DNA of 64,000 nucleotides from Bathynomus jamesi (lineage: Eukaryota > Arthropoda > Malacostraca > Isopoda > Cirolanidae). The notes below the pieces were generated by a model. The model searched no databases and was not told the origin of the DNA. It saw only the letters and a program-made list of their open reading frames with translations. The stretch covers positions 1,283,501 to 1,347,500 of the forward strand of contig JAJOZX010000087.1 in the NCBI GenBank assembly GCA_023014485.1. The letters are read 5' to 3'. Positions 20,534-31,770 of the stretch are shown one piece after another (positions within the stretch are counted from its first letter, which is position 1; the number at the start of each line of letters is the position of its first letter). The translations under genes and the position numbers were made by a program.

Positions 20534-23500
20534 TAGGGTTGTTCTTATTTGGATTTAAATTTAAAATTTTGCGATTTTTATGAATGCACCCTCGGATATC
20601 GTGCGAATAGCTATAAAAACTAATCCTGTAAAATTTGAGAGCGATCACATAATTTTTACTTCCCCCGGGTACTTTTGTGTTCACCCCAGGGTGAATCATA
20701 GGATAGTGTTGTACGTTTTTTGAAAATTGTCGTTGCGGAATGCCGTTGGATGGAACTGATATCTTCGGCATGTCAGTACTTTGTAGTTGAATTGCATACT
20801 AGTTCCTCCTCTAGTCGAGTATTAGCCCCTCAATCGGGGGGGTCTCATGGGCGCCCAACTCCCACTCATTGTTGCCTAGTTTGCAGAAGTCACGGTGGAT
20901 TTGGGGCGTCAGGGTAGCGCTGGTTGTGCGCCTCGACGATCTGGAGGAGGAAATGACGCTGGTCCTCGTCCTTTGTCAGTGTTAGGTTGTAGTCCTGCAT
21001 CATAGCGACGCCGCGCTCGGCGAAGTCGTTAGTAACGCGGAGACTCGCCATCCTCCGCGCGGCGGCGGCATACTTGGGTCACTGGGCCACTCCGCTGGGT
21101 CGGAGGACAGGAAGGCGCCGTCGATGCCTAGCACGTGGAACAAGAGCCTCGATGACTGGGTGACGAAATCCGCGAGAGTCTTGCCGTTCACCACAGCCGG
21201 CTTCGGCTCGATGACGACGCGCTTCGGGGGGCTGTCCGAGCCCTCCTGCTCCTCGAGCGCCTTCACCATCATCTTCTTTGTCTCCACAGATGTGTTATCG
21301 TCGAAGAAGGCGGTGACACGAGTGGCTCACTCAGATACCACAGGTGCCGGCGCGCGAAGCCGTCGGCCAGAACCTTGGCGAGTGCCTTTCCTCGTAGCCG
21401 ACGAGGTTCTGGAGGAGGGCAAGGTCGTTCGCCGGGGCAGCGGCGGGGTTCGGTGAAGCGAACCAGGCCGGGACATGGAGGGCAAGAGCGAAGTTGATGA
21501 ATCGCCTGAGACCGGTCCGCTCCCGCGCGGTGAGGACCAACTGTTCGCGGAACAGGAACATCTTGAGGCAATAAATGGCCTTCGCCAGCCAGCGCGCGCG
21601 GTGGAAGGCGCCTGGGAACATGAACCGGATGCCGCGCGTGGGCACGCCGCCTAGGACGATAATGGACAGCGCCAAGAGCTCGCGGTAGTCATCGCGCGGC
21701 TGCTGTTGGGAGAGGTGGAAATGGTAGCGGGCGATGAGGTCGTCGCGCGCGTTCATGAGGGCCGCCGTGGCCTCCTCGTCGTCGATGACCAGGTGGCGCT
21801 CGGTGTTGATGGAATCTCACTGTTCCTTGAATAGCTTGAAGAGCTGGACGTTGGGACCGGAGGAGGCGTGTAAACACTCTCTTAACGCCTTGGCGGCGAC
21901 GAGTTCGAGCATGTGGTGGCGGCAGGCAAAGTTGAGCAGATCTTTACCCAGCTTCTGTTCAATGAGCACGCAGGCGCCCTCGCGCGCGCCGGTGTTGGGC
22001 GCCGTCGTATCGAAGCTCAGGCCGGCGACGCGGATTGCGATGCCCCAGTCCTCCAGCGCCTCGACAACAGCGTCCGCCATTGCTTGACCAGTGCCGGTGG
22101 CGAGCTTTGGGACAGCGAGGAGCTTGGCGACTCCTTCGCCGGAGACAAGGACGGGCAGCCGTTCGACGTTGTCCGTACCTCCCCTCATGTCGGCCACCAG
22201 CTTCCCGTCCCAGTGTACAATGAGCGGGGTGTCGGCCGCAAATGCCCGCTTGATGACGGCGGCGGCTTCCTTGCGGTACTTGATGTGCGAGTGGTAGAAC
22301 GACGACCGGTTGACGGTGAATTCCGCAACATTGTGTCCAAGACTCTCGGCAATCGCCACCACGACGTGGACCGCATTGTTGTCTGTGATGTGCGCGCGTT
22401 CGATCGCGGCGGCCACGTTCGGTGTGATGACCTGCTGTCACCCGCGGTGTTTCGGCGGCGACAGGCTGGTGGCGCTGGATGTCGATGGCTGGGCGTGGGC
22501 GTCATTGCTTTGTCGAGGGCGCCGTGGACTGCCCTCGCTGGAGCTGGAGTCCAGTTTGAGTTTGGTCACTTCCACCTCAGCGCGCTTCCATTCTGCCTCT
22601 TTCTCCTGGCGCGCGCCATCCTCTGCGATGCGATGCGCCTGTCGCACCTCACGCTCGGCGAGGAGGCGGTCGACGCCGACCATCGCCCCACATCGACCGT
22701 ACACGCGCTGGGCCAGGAGAAACGCCTTGACCTCCTGAATGACGAGCATCTTCAGCGCGTTCCCGTGGACGATGTCAAATAGATTGTTGAGCCCACGCGT
22801 CCAGGCGTTCCGCTTGTTCACGAGGAACGGCGTGGTCGCCTGCGTTTTCTTGCGCATTAGGTTCTTCCACTCCTCGTGCAACTTGATGAGCTTCTGGGCG
22901 CAACGATGATGAACGGAGGTCGGGATCCGGGCGATTTCCCAAAACTCACTGACTTCGTTGATGACGATATCAGCCGCCTTCCGTATTGTCTGTTTGCCGA
23001 TGATGTGCACATGGAAGAAGCCGCGCAGGACCTCCCCTTTCGACGGCAGCTTTGAGCCGGTCAGGGCCTACAAGAAACACCTTGGTTGACTTCCGCGTCG
23101 TACGCTTAACAGTTGCAGTCGACGACATGATTTCAAGTCTGTGAAGGAAAAAATGTTAAGACTTATTAGAAAAATAGACACCTTATAACATGAAATATAA
23201 CGATTAATATAAATTAATGATATAGATTTAAATAATGAATTAAAATAAAATGATATAAAATTAAAATATGATTCCCTCGCTAGCAAGCTAACATTGTCAT
23301 CTATAAGTTACTTTTCCACAATTTATTTGAGAAATCAATACCTTGGAGGCTTGACTTCTAGACCTATAAAGCAAGACGAAACTAAAATATCTGCCCAACC
23401 GACTCCGACACTAGGATGGCAATAACTGAGTTACTGCGTAATAGTATTTACTAAAACCGAACGCATTAGGAGGCGGAGTAATCGAAGAAGCAACCCAAAA

Positions 23501-23659
23501 ATTCACTGAGCTCATAGGGGAGAATACAAAAATGCCCGGGTTTTTTTTTTAATTATCCGATTGCTCTCAAACTTCCCATGATTTGTTTTATGGCTATTCG
23601 TACAATATCCGGGGGCGCAGTCATAACAAATAAAAAGTTGCAAAATAAGACCAACCCTA
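20534..23659 (-). mobile_element. hAT transposon with ~150-bp TIRs inside PolB
   Basis: A 3.1-kb insertion. The terminal inverted repeats are long (20534-20695 and 23516-23659), beginning TAGGGTTG(T/G)TCTTATTT on both ends. Flanks read ATGTACAT and ATGTATAT on the minus strand with one extra base, an 8-bp hAT-type target duplication with a mismatch. The interior (20910-23128) is markedly GC-rich, unlike its AT-rich surroundings, and encodes a hAT-type transposase in several frames. Confidence 0.8.
20905..23128 (-). pseudogene. hAT-type transposase (GC-rich, frameshifted)
   Basis: Starts MSSTATVKRTTRKSTKVFLV at 23128; a shift near 23080 leads to the frame of 23010-22438 (GKQTIRKAADIVINEVSEFW, then a charged linker). 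22416-21817 holds the RNase-H-like core: TPLIVHWDGKLVADM (first Asp), VAGLSFDTTAPNTGA (second Asp), and FACRHHMLELVAAK, the CxxH of hAT enzymes. Following pieces (21756-21331, 21287-21000, then to about 20905) include FRARWLAKAIYC-like and NDFAERGVAMMQDY blocks. At least four frame breaks. C-terminal part related to the pieces at 37131-37626. Confidence 0.7.
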
Positions 23660-24719
23660 TGTACATCCTTCTAAAGTCCATAAAAATGCTCTAAGCACGC
23701 GTACATCATTCACGCAATAACGCTCACATTCATCAGCTATAGTGTAAGGATTAGCTTCATTAAAACTGTTGTAGTAGCGATCAAAATCCTGACGCTCACT
23801 ATCACTCATGTTGGTGTAAATTAATGTTTGGGAGGAGGTAGTCCTATGTAACTTAATGTGTCGCTAGTGAGGTAAGTGTAAAGGAAATACCCTTTTGAAA
23901 CTTCGGCAGCTACGCCCATCGCCTTCGGTAGCTTGGCTAGTTTACAAGGTGTGAATAATAAAGTATCTTTAAACTGAATATTACCTCTTATCTGCATTTG
24001 TATAAGCTTGTTTCTCCTTTTCAGGGGATCGCCTGTAAATATCTCCGATTACTCGTGTTCAAGCAGCTCCTTATAAAGGAACTGTGTGTCAAATTTTGCC
24101 CCGTTATGGGCAAGAATATACATAGTCATTTTTTTTAACTTGTACGCTAACTTGACAATATAGGGCACAAAGAGTTTCACAGGGCTGTCGTAGGCGATTG
24201 TTTTAAAAACGTTTGTCTGTTTACCGCATTTGTGACACTCATCACACTCAACCTCCATGCACTCTTCGCAGATAGTCTGGCTTACGAGTAAATGTGGGAT
24301 AACCTCTTTGGTTTCAGGGTTTGTGTAAGTTTCTATATCGTAGTACACGGTTATACAGGGTTTAATTTAGGCTTAGGATCTTCCATATAACATACATGCT
24401 TTACGCCATCCGCCTTATATTCCTCGTGGCATGTAGAACAGTGAATTTCATCACATTTGTGTTTGATTTTTCCCCAACTATCCATTGTGTGAAACAAACC
24501 ACATTCACAGATTTTCATTTTCCTGCAAGTACCTTTCGATTTATGGAGCTCAAAGCATCGATTATTGAAAAATGTACATTTGTACATATTGCATTCCCTC
24601 TTCTCGGCTTCAACTAAACGACTTTCACATTTGGCGCTTTTACACTGCTCACATACCATGTGGCATTCCTTACAGTGATTCACTATATTATCCGCAAACT
24701 CGAGACACCCCTTACACAA
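23650..24719 (-). pseudogene. PolB N-terminus: Cys-rich region and 3'-5' exonuclease
   Basis: 24719-24351 encodes a 122-residue Cys/His-rich segment with repeated CxxC knuckles (CKGCLEF, CKECHMVCEQC, HCSTCHEEY). Then 24348-24049 starts MYYDIETYTN, the Exo I motif DIE, and reaches ILAHNGAKFDTQFLY, the Exo II motif N-x3-FD. After a shift, Exo III (YCVNDVRVL) is readable near 23700. The stop between the first two pieces (24351-24353) and the shift at about 24045 are lesions. The frame is cut by the hAT insertion at 23659. This half exists only once: the right arm begins at 24730, facing away. Confidence 0.75.
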
Positions 24720-24729
24720 ATCCCACTCA

Positions 24730-25871
24730 GCGATTTATGGATGCCGATCTTACCCGTCGTTATAGATCACAAGCTCATGTTTCCCCTGTGCGAGAAGTGC
24801 GCAGAGGAGAATAATGGGTCCTGTAATCACACAACCAACCAGCGGAAGATCAGAGGTGTATATACAAGTCCTGAGCTGTCCATAGCCGTCCATCATGGCT
24901 ACAGAATAGTGAAGATATATGAGGTGTGGAGGTTTCAGAAGCTATCCAACCTTTCCACCCCGTATATAAATACTTTTTTGAAGGATAAGGTGGAAGCATC
25001 AGGCTATCCGCGAGGGATTGAGAGTGGGGGTGAAAAATCGGCTTATATTCAGCGTTACCGTGACCGTGAAGGGATACAAAGTGACCGGGCCCAAATTGTT
25101 AAGAACCCTGGCAAGCGCTTTAGTGCAAAGTTATGCCTAAATAGGTTTTGGGGCAAGTTTACACGGAATACAGGTAAGGGGAACGTTCATTTGGCTCAAA
25201 GTTATAACGAGGTGTGGTATTATGCCAATGTCCCCGATAAAGAGGTTATGGAGATCGTGAATGTTGATAACACGTACATAATAACGTACAACATCACCGA
25301 ACTGGCCACAGATACCTCACGTGTTACAAACGTACCTGTAGCTAGCTACACAACGGCATACGCACGCATCAAGCTTTGGGGACTACTGCACTCTCTTGGG
25401 CGGGGGGTGCTGTACGCTGACACAGATAGCATAATATTCACAGAGAGGGAGGGTGAATACATGCCGCCTATTGGAGAATTCCTCGGAGAGCTGACTGACG
25501 AGATCAAGGATGAGTATGGTGATGGTGCATACGCTGACTCCTTTGTATCAACAGGACCAAAAACTTATGGGGTGCGGTTGAGGGTGGGGTAAGAACTGAA
25601 ATATATCGTGAAGGCGAAGGGCATGACGCTTAACCTGGCGAACCGACGCGACGGGTCGTTAACTTTGACTCGTTGAAGGAGCTAGTGTGCTTAGAAGATG
25701 AGGGTGACCAACCACCCCAACTGACTGTAGGAACCCACAATTTTCGGGCAGAGAAGCTGGGGTGTGTGAAGGAACTTAGAGGCACAAAGTTGTGTCGTAA
25801 CTCCTATAGGAAAAGTTACCAGGTGTCTGGTACCTATAATACTGTACCCTTTGGGTACCATATACTTGAAG

Positions 25872-25880
<9 letters not shown>
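24730..25880 (+). pseudogene. Truncated PolB C-terminal half (right copy)
   Basis: Plus-strand duplicate of the left polymerase from DLWMPILPVVIDHKLMF onward. Motif B reads AKLCLNRFWGKFTRNTGK: the conserved Ser after Asn is Arg here, which should impair nucleotide binding. Motif C VLYADTDSIIF and STGPKTYG are kept. The long frame ends at TAA 25590; the tail resumes at 25673 (FRAEKLGCVKELRGTKLCRN). Any N-terminal ATG used here would come from non-homologous sequence of the joint (24660-24729, antisense of the PolB Cys region). Exonuclease and motif A are absent. Confidence 0.8.
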
Positions 25881-25955
<75 letters not shown>

Positions 25956-25958
<3 letters not shown>

Positions 25959-26497
25959 TAGACGCCGGATTTAGTGTCCCCGGATATTGTATCTCGCCGC
26001 TTATAGTGTCTCAAAACTAGGAAACAGTTACTTTTACATGGTAATTGCTATGGATAGAGTGCCTCTGATTAAGCTTATTGTGTCTCTTTTCAGCTAGTAT
26101 AGTCTGCTTGGCAGCTCTAGTTTACAGTGGCGCCTCACTTGTATTTGTGATGCCGTGCTGTTTACAGGCTTACTAGATGGCAATGGAAGGAAAATGTTTT
26201 GTTTTAATGTAAAATGAACATAGTTTTGATGTTTCAATTGAATTGTACAAACAATTTATTGAGAAATTGCATAGTTGAATAAATTTTTTTTTAATAAATT
26301 TTAACAAAATCAACTTTAATGAGAAATTGCATAATAAAGGTGTTTATGTTGTAAATATATTGATATACAGTACATATTAACTATTTTTAACCTTGCAACC
26401 CTCGAGAGACCAAACTGTGGATGTAGTGTCTCATAGGATGTAGTGTCCTTTAGGTTTGGCACCGAGTGGGACACTATAAATGGCGTCTACTCTACAG
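25956..26497. mobile_element. Tigger/pogo-like MITE in right arm
   Basis: Begins CAGTAGACGCCGGATTTAGTG and ends with the complement of CTGTAGAGTAGACGCCATTT. Flanked by TA and sitting at the edge of an 80-bp (TA)n run (25876-25955). TAGTGTC words recur inside both ends. No ORF. The left arm lacks it (ATAGGCATATATATAATATT, 16987), so it inserted in the right arm only. Confidence 0.75.
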
Positions 26498-26573
26498 TAT
26501 ATGCCTATTGTTAACGATGTGTTTATTTATTACGTATATTTGTAAATGTTTAAATCAGGGTTTCATTTTCTCC

Positions 26574-26610
<37 letters not shown>

Positions 26611-26970
26611 ATGTACAGGAAAAAGTCCTAAGCTACGCCCACTTTAAGCTCAATCAAAGCGTCACGTGAGTCCTGCTACTACCTCGGCATAGCTCTACCC
26701 CTGCGTGCTCAGTTGGCCGCTGCAAGCCCTGGAGTTCAGACGTATATTTGAGGAATTCTCTCGTAGACGAAAAATAGTGATGGCGACTTTTGATAGTGCG
26801 TGTTCGGCGTTTATGAAGTGTATTCGGTAAATTCGGAAGATGTGGTGAATACTCCTTTGGGACTTTTAAGGCTACATTGAACCAGTGCGAAGCTTAAGGA
26901 ACAAGATGTTCAAATACTCTATGGATATTCTGGCGAGAGCATTGCCGGTTTTCGCGGCACAAACGATTTA

Positions 26971-27344
26971 ATGGACTATGTTGTAGGGCTAAACTGTATA
27001 AAAGCGTACATATACCGTGAGGTGAAAGAAACAACGCGTGCAAAAGAGAAACAACGGGTATGGGTAATGAGTCTTGTTGATGAGTGGTGTGACAGGCGGT
27101 ATTATATCATGCTGCATCATACCGAGTACGCGTACCCTGCGGCTGAGAATGTAAACCTTTTCATCATGGACAAGCTAAAGTACTTTTACCACTACATCAT
27201 ATGTATCATGACAAGGTTCGCAGTGAGGTTTTGGCTAAAGGCCTGTGTGAGTTTTTAATAGAGTTTAGAGACGAGTATCGACTGTTAAACAAAAAGAATA
27301 AATACGGGCACATGTTTCTCTCAAATAGTGCGCCGGATTGTTAA
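26971..27344 (+). pseudogene. ORF1 of PolB block, right copy (frameshifted)
   Basis: Same protein as 16124-16498 for the first ~75 codons. A small loss near 27200 then shifts the frame so that it stops at 27258, while the original frame is still readable to TAA 27342-27344. That stop overlaps the ATG (27344) of a ~30-codon frame starting MCGENERLVRIPIKHLKL, intact only in this arm. Confidence 0.7.
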
Positions 27345-27557
27345 TGTGTGGAGAAAATGAACGTTTAGTGCGCATTCCGATAAAACATTTAAAACTGAAA
27401 TTACCCCATGTGTTGGAAAAATTGCTGGTATAATGGGTACAAGTACTCGCGTGATTCATGCTGGAACAAACCCGTACAGGAATCAACAGCTTATGATGTA
27501 ACTCACTGCCCCCGTCGAGCCGATCCACCCACCCGTGGCTCATAGTCATCTCAGAGC

Positions 27558-28322
27558 TTGAACCGACTCGACGTGCACTCCTCAAATACGATGGAACTTC
27601 CTTTGAGAAGCATTCTCAATGCCGTTTACGATGTGTCCGTGACGAAGTCATTGCGCGTGTTCAGGCGTGAAACCGGTGCCATTAATTATGTACTTGAAAC
27701 GTCTTGTAGACAAGCAAACTCTGGTAAATGTAATGTTGTTTATTTAAGTGTTGAGGAGATGAATGGAGTCTTCGTGATAGTTGAGAAGTGGGGTGAGGAT
27801 CGTTATAAAATACCTGCAGGTGTAGGTACAAGAAGAGAACAGCTTTGTGATACCCCCTCATATGCCATTGTTTGTACGTTGCGTGTAAATAACGATCAGC
27901 CATGCATTGATATACGACTGATGTGGAAGTATGCATCTGATAATAACGTTCTTGTCCTCACGCGAAACCGATTCATCCTCAACAGAATGTTTGAAATCGT
28001 GGGATTCCGCAAGCTGAAGCCTATATTAGACGAGCGTGTTACGGATATGATTTATTTTGACACGGTTCTTGAATACGCATACACCGCTCTGCTGGACGGG
28101 TTTATCGAATGTAGGAATGAACAAGGCGAGAATGGTGTAGAGCTGGATGCTTATTTAAAAGGTTTAGACTCTTCGAAATATCATGAACTTTGGTACAAAG
28201 GACTTGAGCGGTACAGGGCAGAGCTCGCCTACACTGTTCACCCTGAAGAATTGTACCTCTATATAATGAGCAGCTGTCGTTACGACTTAGAAGATTATTT
28301 CAACTGCCGCTATGCGTTGTGA
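27558..28322 (+). CDS. ORF2 of PolB block, right copy (254 aa)
   Basis: Intact 254-codon ORF, the mirror of 15144-15908. The four visible differences from the left copy are single replacements (for example KWGED for KWVED and RVNND for CVNND). Preservation of a 254-codon frame in both arms while the polymerase decayed is notable, though a recent duplication alone could explain it. Its stop overlaps the ATG of ORF3 by 11 nt. Unrecognised family. Confidence 0.65.
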   Translation: MNRLDVHSSNTMELPLRSILNAVYDVSVTKSLRVFRRETGAINYVLETSCRQANSGKCNVVYLSVEEMNGVFVIVEKWGEDRYKIPAGVGTRREQLCDTPSYAIVCTLRVNNDQPCIDIRLMWKYASDNNVLVLTRNRFILNRMFEIVGFRKLKPILDERVTDMIYFDTVLEYAYTALLDGFIECRNEQGENGVELDAYLKGLDSSKYHELWYKGLERYRAELAYTVHPEELYLYIMSSCRYDLEDYFNCRYAL

Positions 28323-28676
28323 AGAAGAATTCACGATTGAAAAGCTCGTATCGGTAAGAAAAAATCCTCGATTGGAAAGGAGTGTTTATAAACTTGAATT
28401 TAATAATGAAGTTTGCCTAACGATGCCCTCTTTGTGCGTGCTTTTGATTGTATTCTGACCATGTTTAAAGATAACGTGCCAGCCAATTGTAAAGTGGGCA
28501 CAAAAATAGTATTGAACGAAATGAAGGCCCTTTACATCGAGTATAGGCACCCGCACACCTTGAGTGGTGAAATAATGTTAAATCGTATTTATTTTATAGT
28601 ACAAAGCAACAATGATGTAACTGTAGACTCGATCACGTGCGAGTTTAGTATTTTAGTTAAGCGCGGTAGAACATAA
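28312..28676 (+). pseudogene. ORF3 of PolB block, right copy (frameshifted)
   Basis: Starts in overlap with ORF2 as on the left, but near 28412 the GAAGTTTGCC of this copy lacks a base present in the left copy (GAAGTTGTGCC), so the frame is lost. The remaining 87 codons from 28413 match the left ORF3 to its end. Confidence 0.75.
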
Positions 28677-28834
28677 AGTATATGTATTTTGTTTTTATAT
28701 AAGTTTTACTGTTCCTGTACTATTATTTTGATGATCATATTCCGTCGTTTTGTATTTCTTATAGTTTTATTTTTTATTTTATTTTTTTATATATATATTC
28801 TTCGTTCGTATTTCTTATACTATTATTATTTTTG

Positions 28835-28893
<59 letters not shown>

Positions 28894-28939
28894 TTCGTTC
28901 GTATTTCTTATACTATTATTATTTTTGATTGTATATATA

Positions 28940-30546
28940 CAGGGTGGACCAAAAAAAATGGCACCAATTTTGAGAAGTGATATCGCAATAACCATTGCAG
29001 CTAGGGACTTAAAAAAACAACCAAATTAAAGATAATTCTTTTCTCTTTAAATACTTATTCTATGGCTTGATGGTTATAAGCCCATATAATGCCCAAAATT
29101 GTCTTCCAAAAAAATATACAAAAAAAGTTGCGCATTTATATTTATTCCTTGATCCTAATTTTAAATGAAATTTTTCTATTCCAGACCCCTCAAGATGGGA
29201 TTGAGAGAATCTGATAAGAACATTATACAAGCACTACGTGAAGAAAAAGGATATTCATTAAACAGAATCCTTTACGAATTTCCAAATAGAAATTCGAAAA
29301 AAAGAACTGTGGCACATTTTTTACAAAAACTTAAAGAAACCGGCAGCAGTCAACGGCGTCCGGGAAGTGGTCGACCTAAAAGTATTAGAACGCCAGAAAA
29401 CATTGAAAAGTAAATGAAATGGTTTTAAGTCAAGAGGAACAACCGGGAACAAGTAAAAGTGAACGTGAAGTTGCGAAAGAAACCGGGATTTCACGTTCAT
29501 CAGTACAGCGAATAATTCGAAAAGATCTTGGGTTGAAAACATTTAAGAGGGTGAAGGTTACTGCTTTATCGGAGCCTGTGAAAGAAAGACGTTTCCATCG
29601 ATGTAAAAATCTATTGCGAAGATTTCGGTCAAATGAGTCTGTGAAAAAAATTTGGTTTTCTGATGAGAAACGATTTACGGTCGAAACACCACGAAATACC
29701 CAAAATGATTGAGTTCGTGCAGCAGTGGCGACAAAAACTCATGTTGACCCAAAACGACTTTTGCGTGAAAAAAAACACTTTTCAGATTCGATAATGGTTT
29801 CCCTTGCAGCGTCATCTGAGAACAAAGCATCCATCATTTTTATTCAGCGAGGCGTTAAAATTAACTCAATTTACTACTGTAATGACATTTTGTCTCCAAT
29901 GTTGTCAGAGATCAAGGAGACGAGCACTGATTTTGTGTTCATGCAAGATGGAGCCCCATCTCATACAGCCATTGAAACAATAACATTTCTCAATAATAAT
30001 TGTCCTGGTTTTATCGAACCAAATAATTGGCCACCATGCAGCCCAGATCTAAACCCCATTGACTACTTTGTGTGGTCTGCCTTAGAGAGAGAAGTCTACC
30101 ATGGTCAGAAAATCCGTGATGTGAACCATCTTCGTGAACGAATTCAGGCTGCATGGGAAAATCTCTCACAAGTGACGATCTCAAAGGCAATTTCAAAATG
30201 GAGGGCGAGATTACAGGCTGTGGTTGATCATAATGGAGGGCAGATTGAGCCATTTATTGAAAATTAGGTTTAACTTAAAACCACAGAACTTCGTTTAAAG
30301 ACCGTAAATTAGAAGATAATTAATTAGAAAAAAATAAAAGGAATAAATATAAATGCGCAACTTTTTTTTGTATATTTTTCTTATAAGCCAATTTTTGGCA
30401 TTACATGGGTTTATAACCATCAAGCTATTGAATAAGTATTTAAAGAGAAAATAATTATCTTTCATGTGGTTGTTTTTTAAAATCCCTAACTGCAATGATT
30501 ATTGAGATATCACTTCTGAAAATTGGTCCCATTTTTTTGGGCCACC

Positions 30547-30549
<3 letters not shown>
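28940..30549 (+). mobile_element. Mariner-type transposon (DD37D, maT-like)
   Basis: A 1.6-kb element with TA on both sides. Long inverted ends start CAGGGTGG(A/C)CCAAAAAAA and remain matched for at least 80 bp (TTTGAGAAGTGATATCGC against the complement near 30490). Inserted only in the right arm, inside an (TA)n/TTCGTTCGTATTTC repeat. Encodes one near-complete transposase with few lesions. Confidence 0.85.
29195..30267 (+). pseudogene. Mariner DD37D transposase, nearly complete
   Basis: Starts MGLRESDKNIIQALREEKGY; the N-terminal helix-turn-helix region ends in RRPGSGRPKS. A frameshift near 29411 and an in-frame TGA at 29710 break it. Catalytic residues are present: WFSDEKRF (first Asp), FMQDGAPSHTA (second Asp) and SPDLNPIDYFVW (third). 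There are 37 residues between the second and third Asp, the spacing of the maT clade of Tc1/mariner. Length about 350 residues, normal for the family. With two lesions only, it is a young copy. Confidence 0.8.
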
Positions 30550-30594
<45 letters not shown>

Positions 30595-31189
30595 TCGTCG
30601 TTCGTATTTCTTATACTATTATTATTTTTAATGTATATATTCCTCGTTTGTATAGCATGAACGATTGTATATTTATTTCCTAGATATTTCATGAATTATT
30701 CTCCTTAACTCGTCTAACAAAATGATGCAATGGTTTTTTATTTAATTCTTTTGGTTGTATATATAAAGGATATTAAGGGATAACTTGGGAGATGGGAATC
30801 TATATACCAAATGGCTGGCTACACCTTCTAAGCCGACTGACGGATTTCTAAGCCAACTGTCAAGAATATCTGAATAACGCAATCTGGCAACTGAAAAGTA
30901 ATTTAATACACATACACCTGCCTTCTAAGCCAGAATAAGCCAACTGGCGGATTTCGAGTGCTAAGCCAAGTGATGCTACCTTCGCTCTCATTAAGCTTCT
31001 GCATCTCGCAGAAGCTGGATGGTCTCTTCCTCTCTCTCCTCCTCTCTCTCTCTCTTAGATTAGGTATAACCCTTTGGGGGGTGAGGCCGTCCCAGCTTCT
31101 CCCCCAAAGAGGTTAGGTGGACTCCCCCAGCAAGCGGGGGAGTTCCCCCCCTTTTTCCACCCTGGGGGTTGGCACTGCGGGAGGGAAAT

Positions 31190-31302
31190 GGGAGGGGGTT
31201 GGCACCTTGAACCTTGGAAAAAGAGGGTGGGATGGGTGGCACTTTGCAACATTTGATCAACATTGCAATTGCTCTGCACTCTAACCTTTTGCGGCCAAAC
31301 TA
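31190..31302 (-). repeat. 70-bp dispersed repeat plus C-rich tract (right arm)
   Basis: Mirror of 12073-12200: the GTGGCACTTTGCAACATTTG block with the adjoining G/C-rich tract. Confidence 0.65.
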
Positions 31303-31379
31303 CTTCGCACCTTCAAAGGGCAGTTTATTCCTCATTTTACGGGCCAAGACAATAATATGGGCTGAGTTTGGTTTCAGCA

Positions 31380-31770
31380 GTAATTCATACAGCAAATGTT
31401 GTTTTCGACTTTTTGCATTACTTTTTGGCTCTATTGTCCTGTCTAGCAGGACCCACCTTCACGACTGTAATCTTGCATGGCTTCCTCCGTCACCTGACCA
31501 GTATTCGTGTAATTTCTTCTTATAGAGATATCTAAAGGACAAAGTCTTCAAAAAACAGTAAGTGAATGTGAAACACGTTCCATTGTAGCACTAATAAGAA
31601 ATTATGATACATTGCCTCGATTCGTCCCATAATTTCGCTCTTACAGCATGTTATATGACTGTAAAAGAAAAGCTCTCATCCTTCCACAATAATTATCCTA
31701 AGTTTCGTGAACGTAAGTCAGTTTAAATTTTGAAAGTGTAGGGCAAAATTAATGAATAACCCTGTATTAT
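31380..31770 (+). pseudogene. Mariner-like remnant (right arm)
   Basis: Mirror of 11610-12005. HDCNLAWLPPSPDQYSCNFF followed by RYLKDKVFKK is readable across a stop; the CAGGGTTATTCATTAATTTTG terminus lies at about 31770 in complement. Decay is shared with the left arm. Confidence 0.5.

Larger units (their letters stand above)
17008..24719 (-). pseudogene. polB: Polinton/adintovirus-like PolB, nearly full length but interrupted
   Basis: Minus-strand remains of a family-B, protein-primed type DNA polymerase that replicates linear virus-like elements. In order: Cys-rich N-terminus (24719-24351), exonuclease motifs (24348 to about 23650), hAT insertion 20534-23659, palm motif A and motif B (20533-19263), Tc1-like foldback insertion 17598-19199, motif C and C-terminus (17500-17008). 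Removing the two insertions restores collinearity with the family, but several frameshifts remain, so it is dead. It is followed on the same strand by ORF1-ORF3. No integrase, packaging ATPase, protease or capsid gene was found in the arms. Polinton versus related PolB lineages cannot be settled here. Confidence 0.8.
19752..24729. other. Single-copy spacer of the 22-kb palindrome
   Basis: The only part of the palindrome not duplicated: polymerase palm/exonuclease and Cys-rich region on the minus strand plus the hAT insertion. Its right border (24729/24730) is the inversion joint, 10 bp upstream of the minus-strand PolB ORF start. Confidence 0.8.

Noticed and set aside
21913..22782. 289-codon plus-strand ORF, the second longest here
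   Set aside because: It lies antisense to the hAT transposase core; GC-rich coding DNA gives long shadow frames. No domain is visible in it.
25673..26020. 115-codon ORF through the right PolB tail and (TA)n
   Set aside because: Only the first ~62 codons are PolB; the rest is translated microsatellite and MITE.
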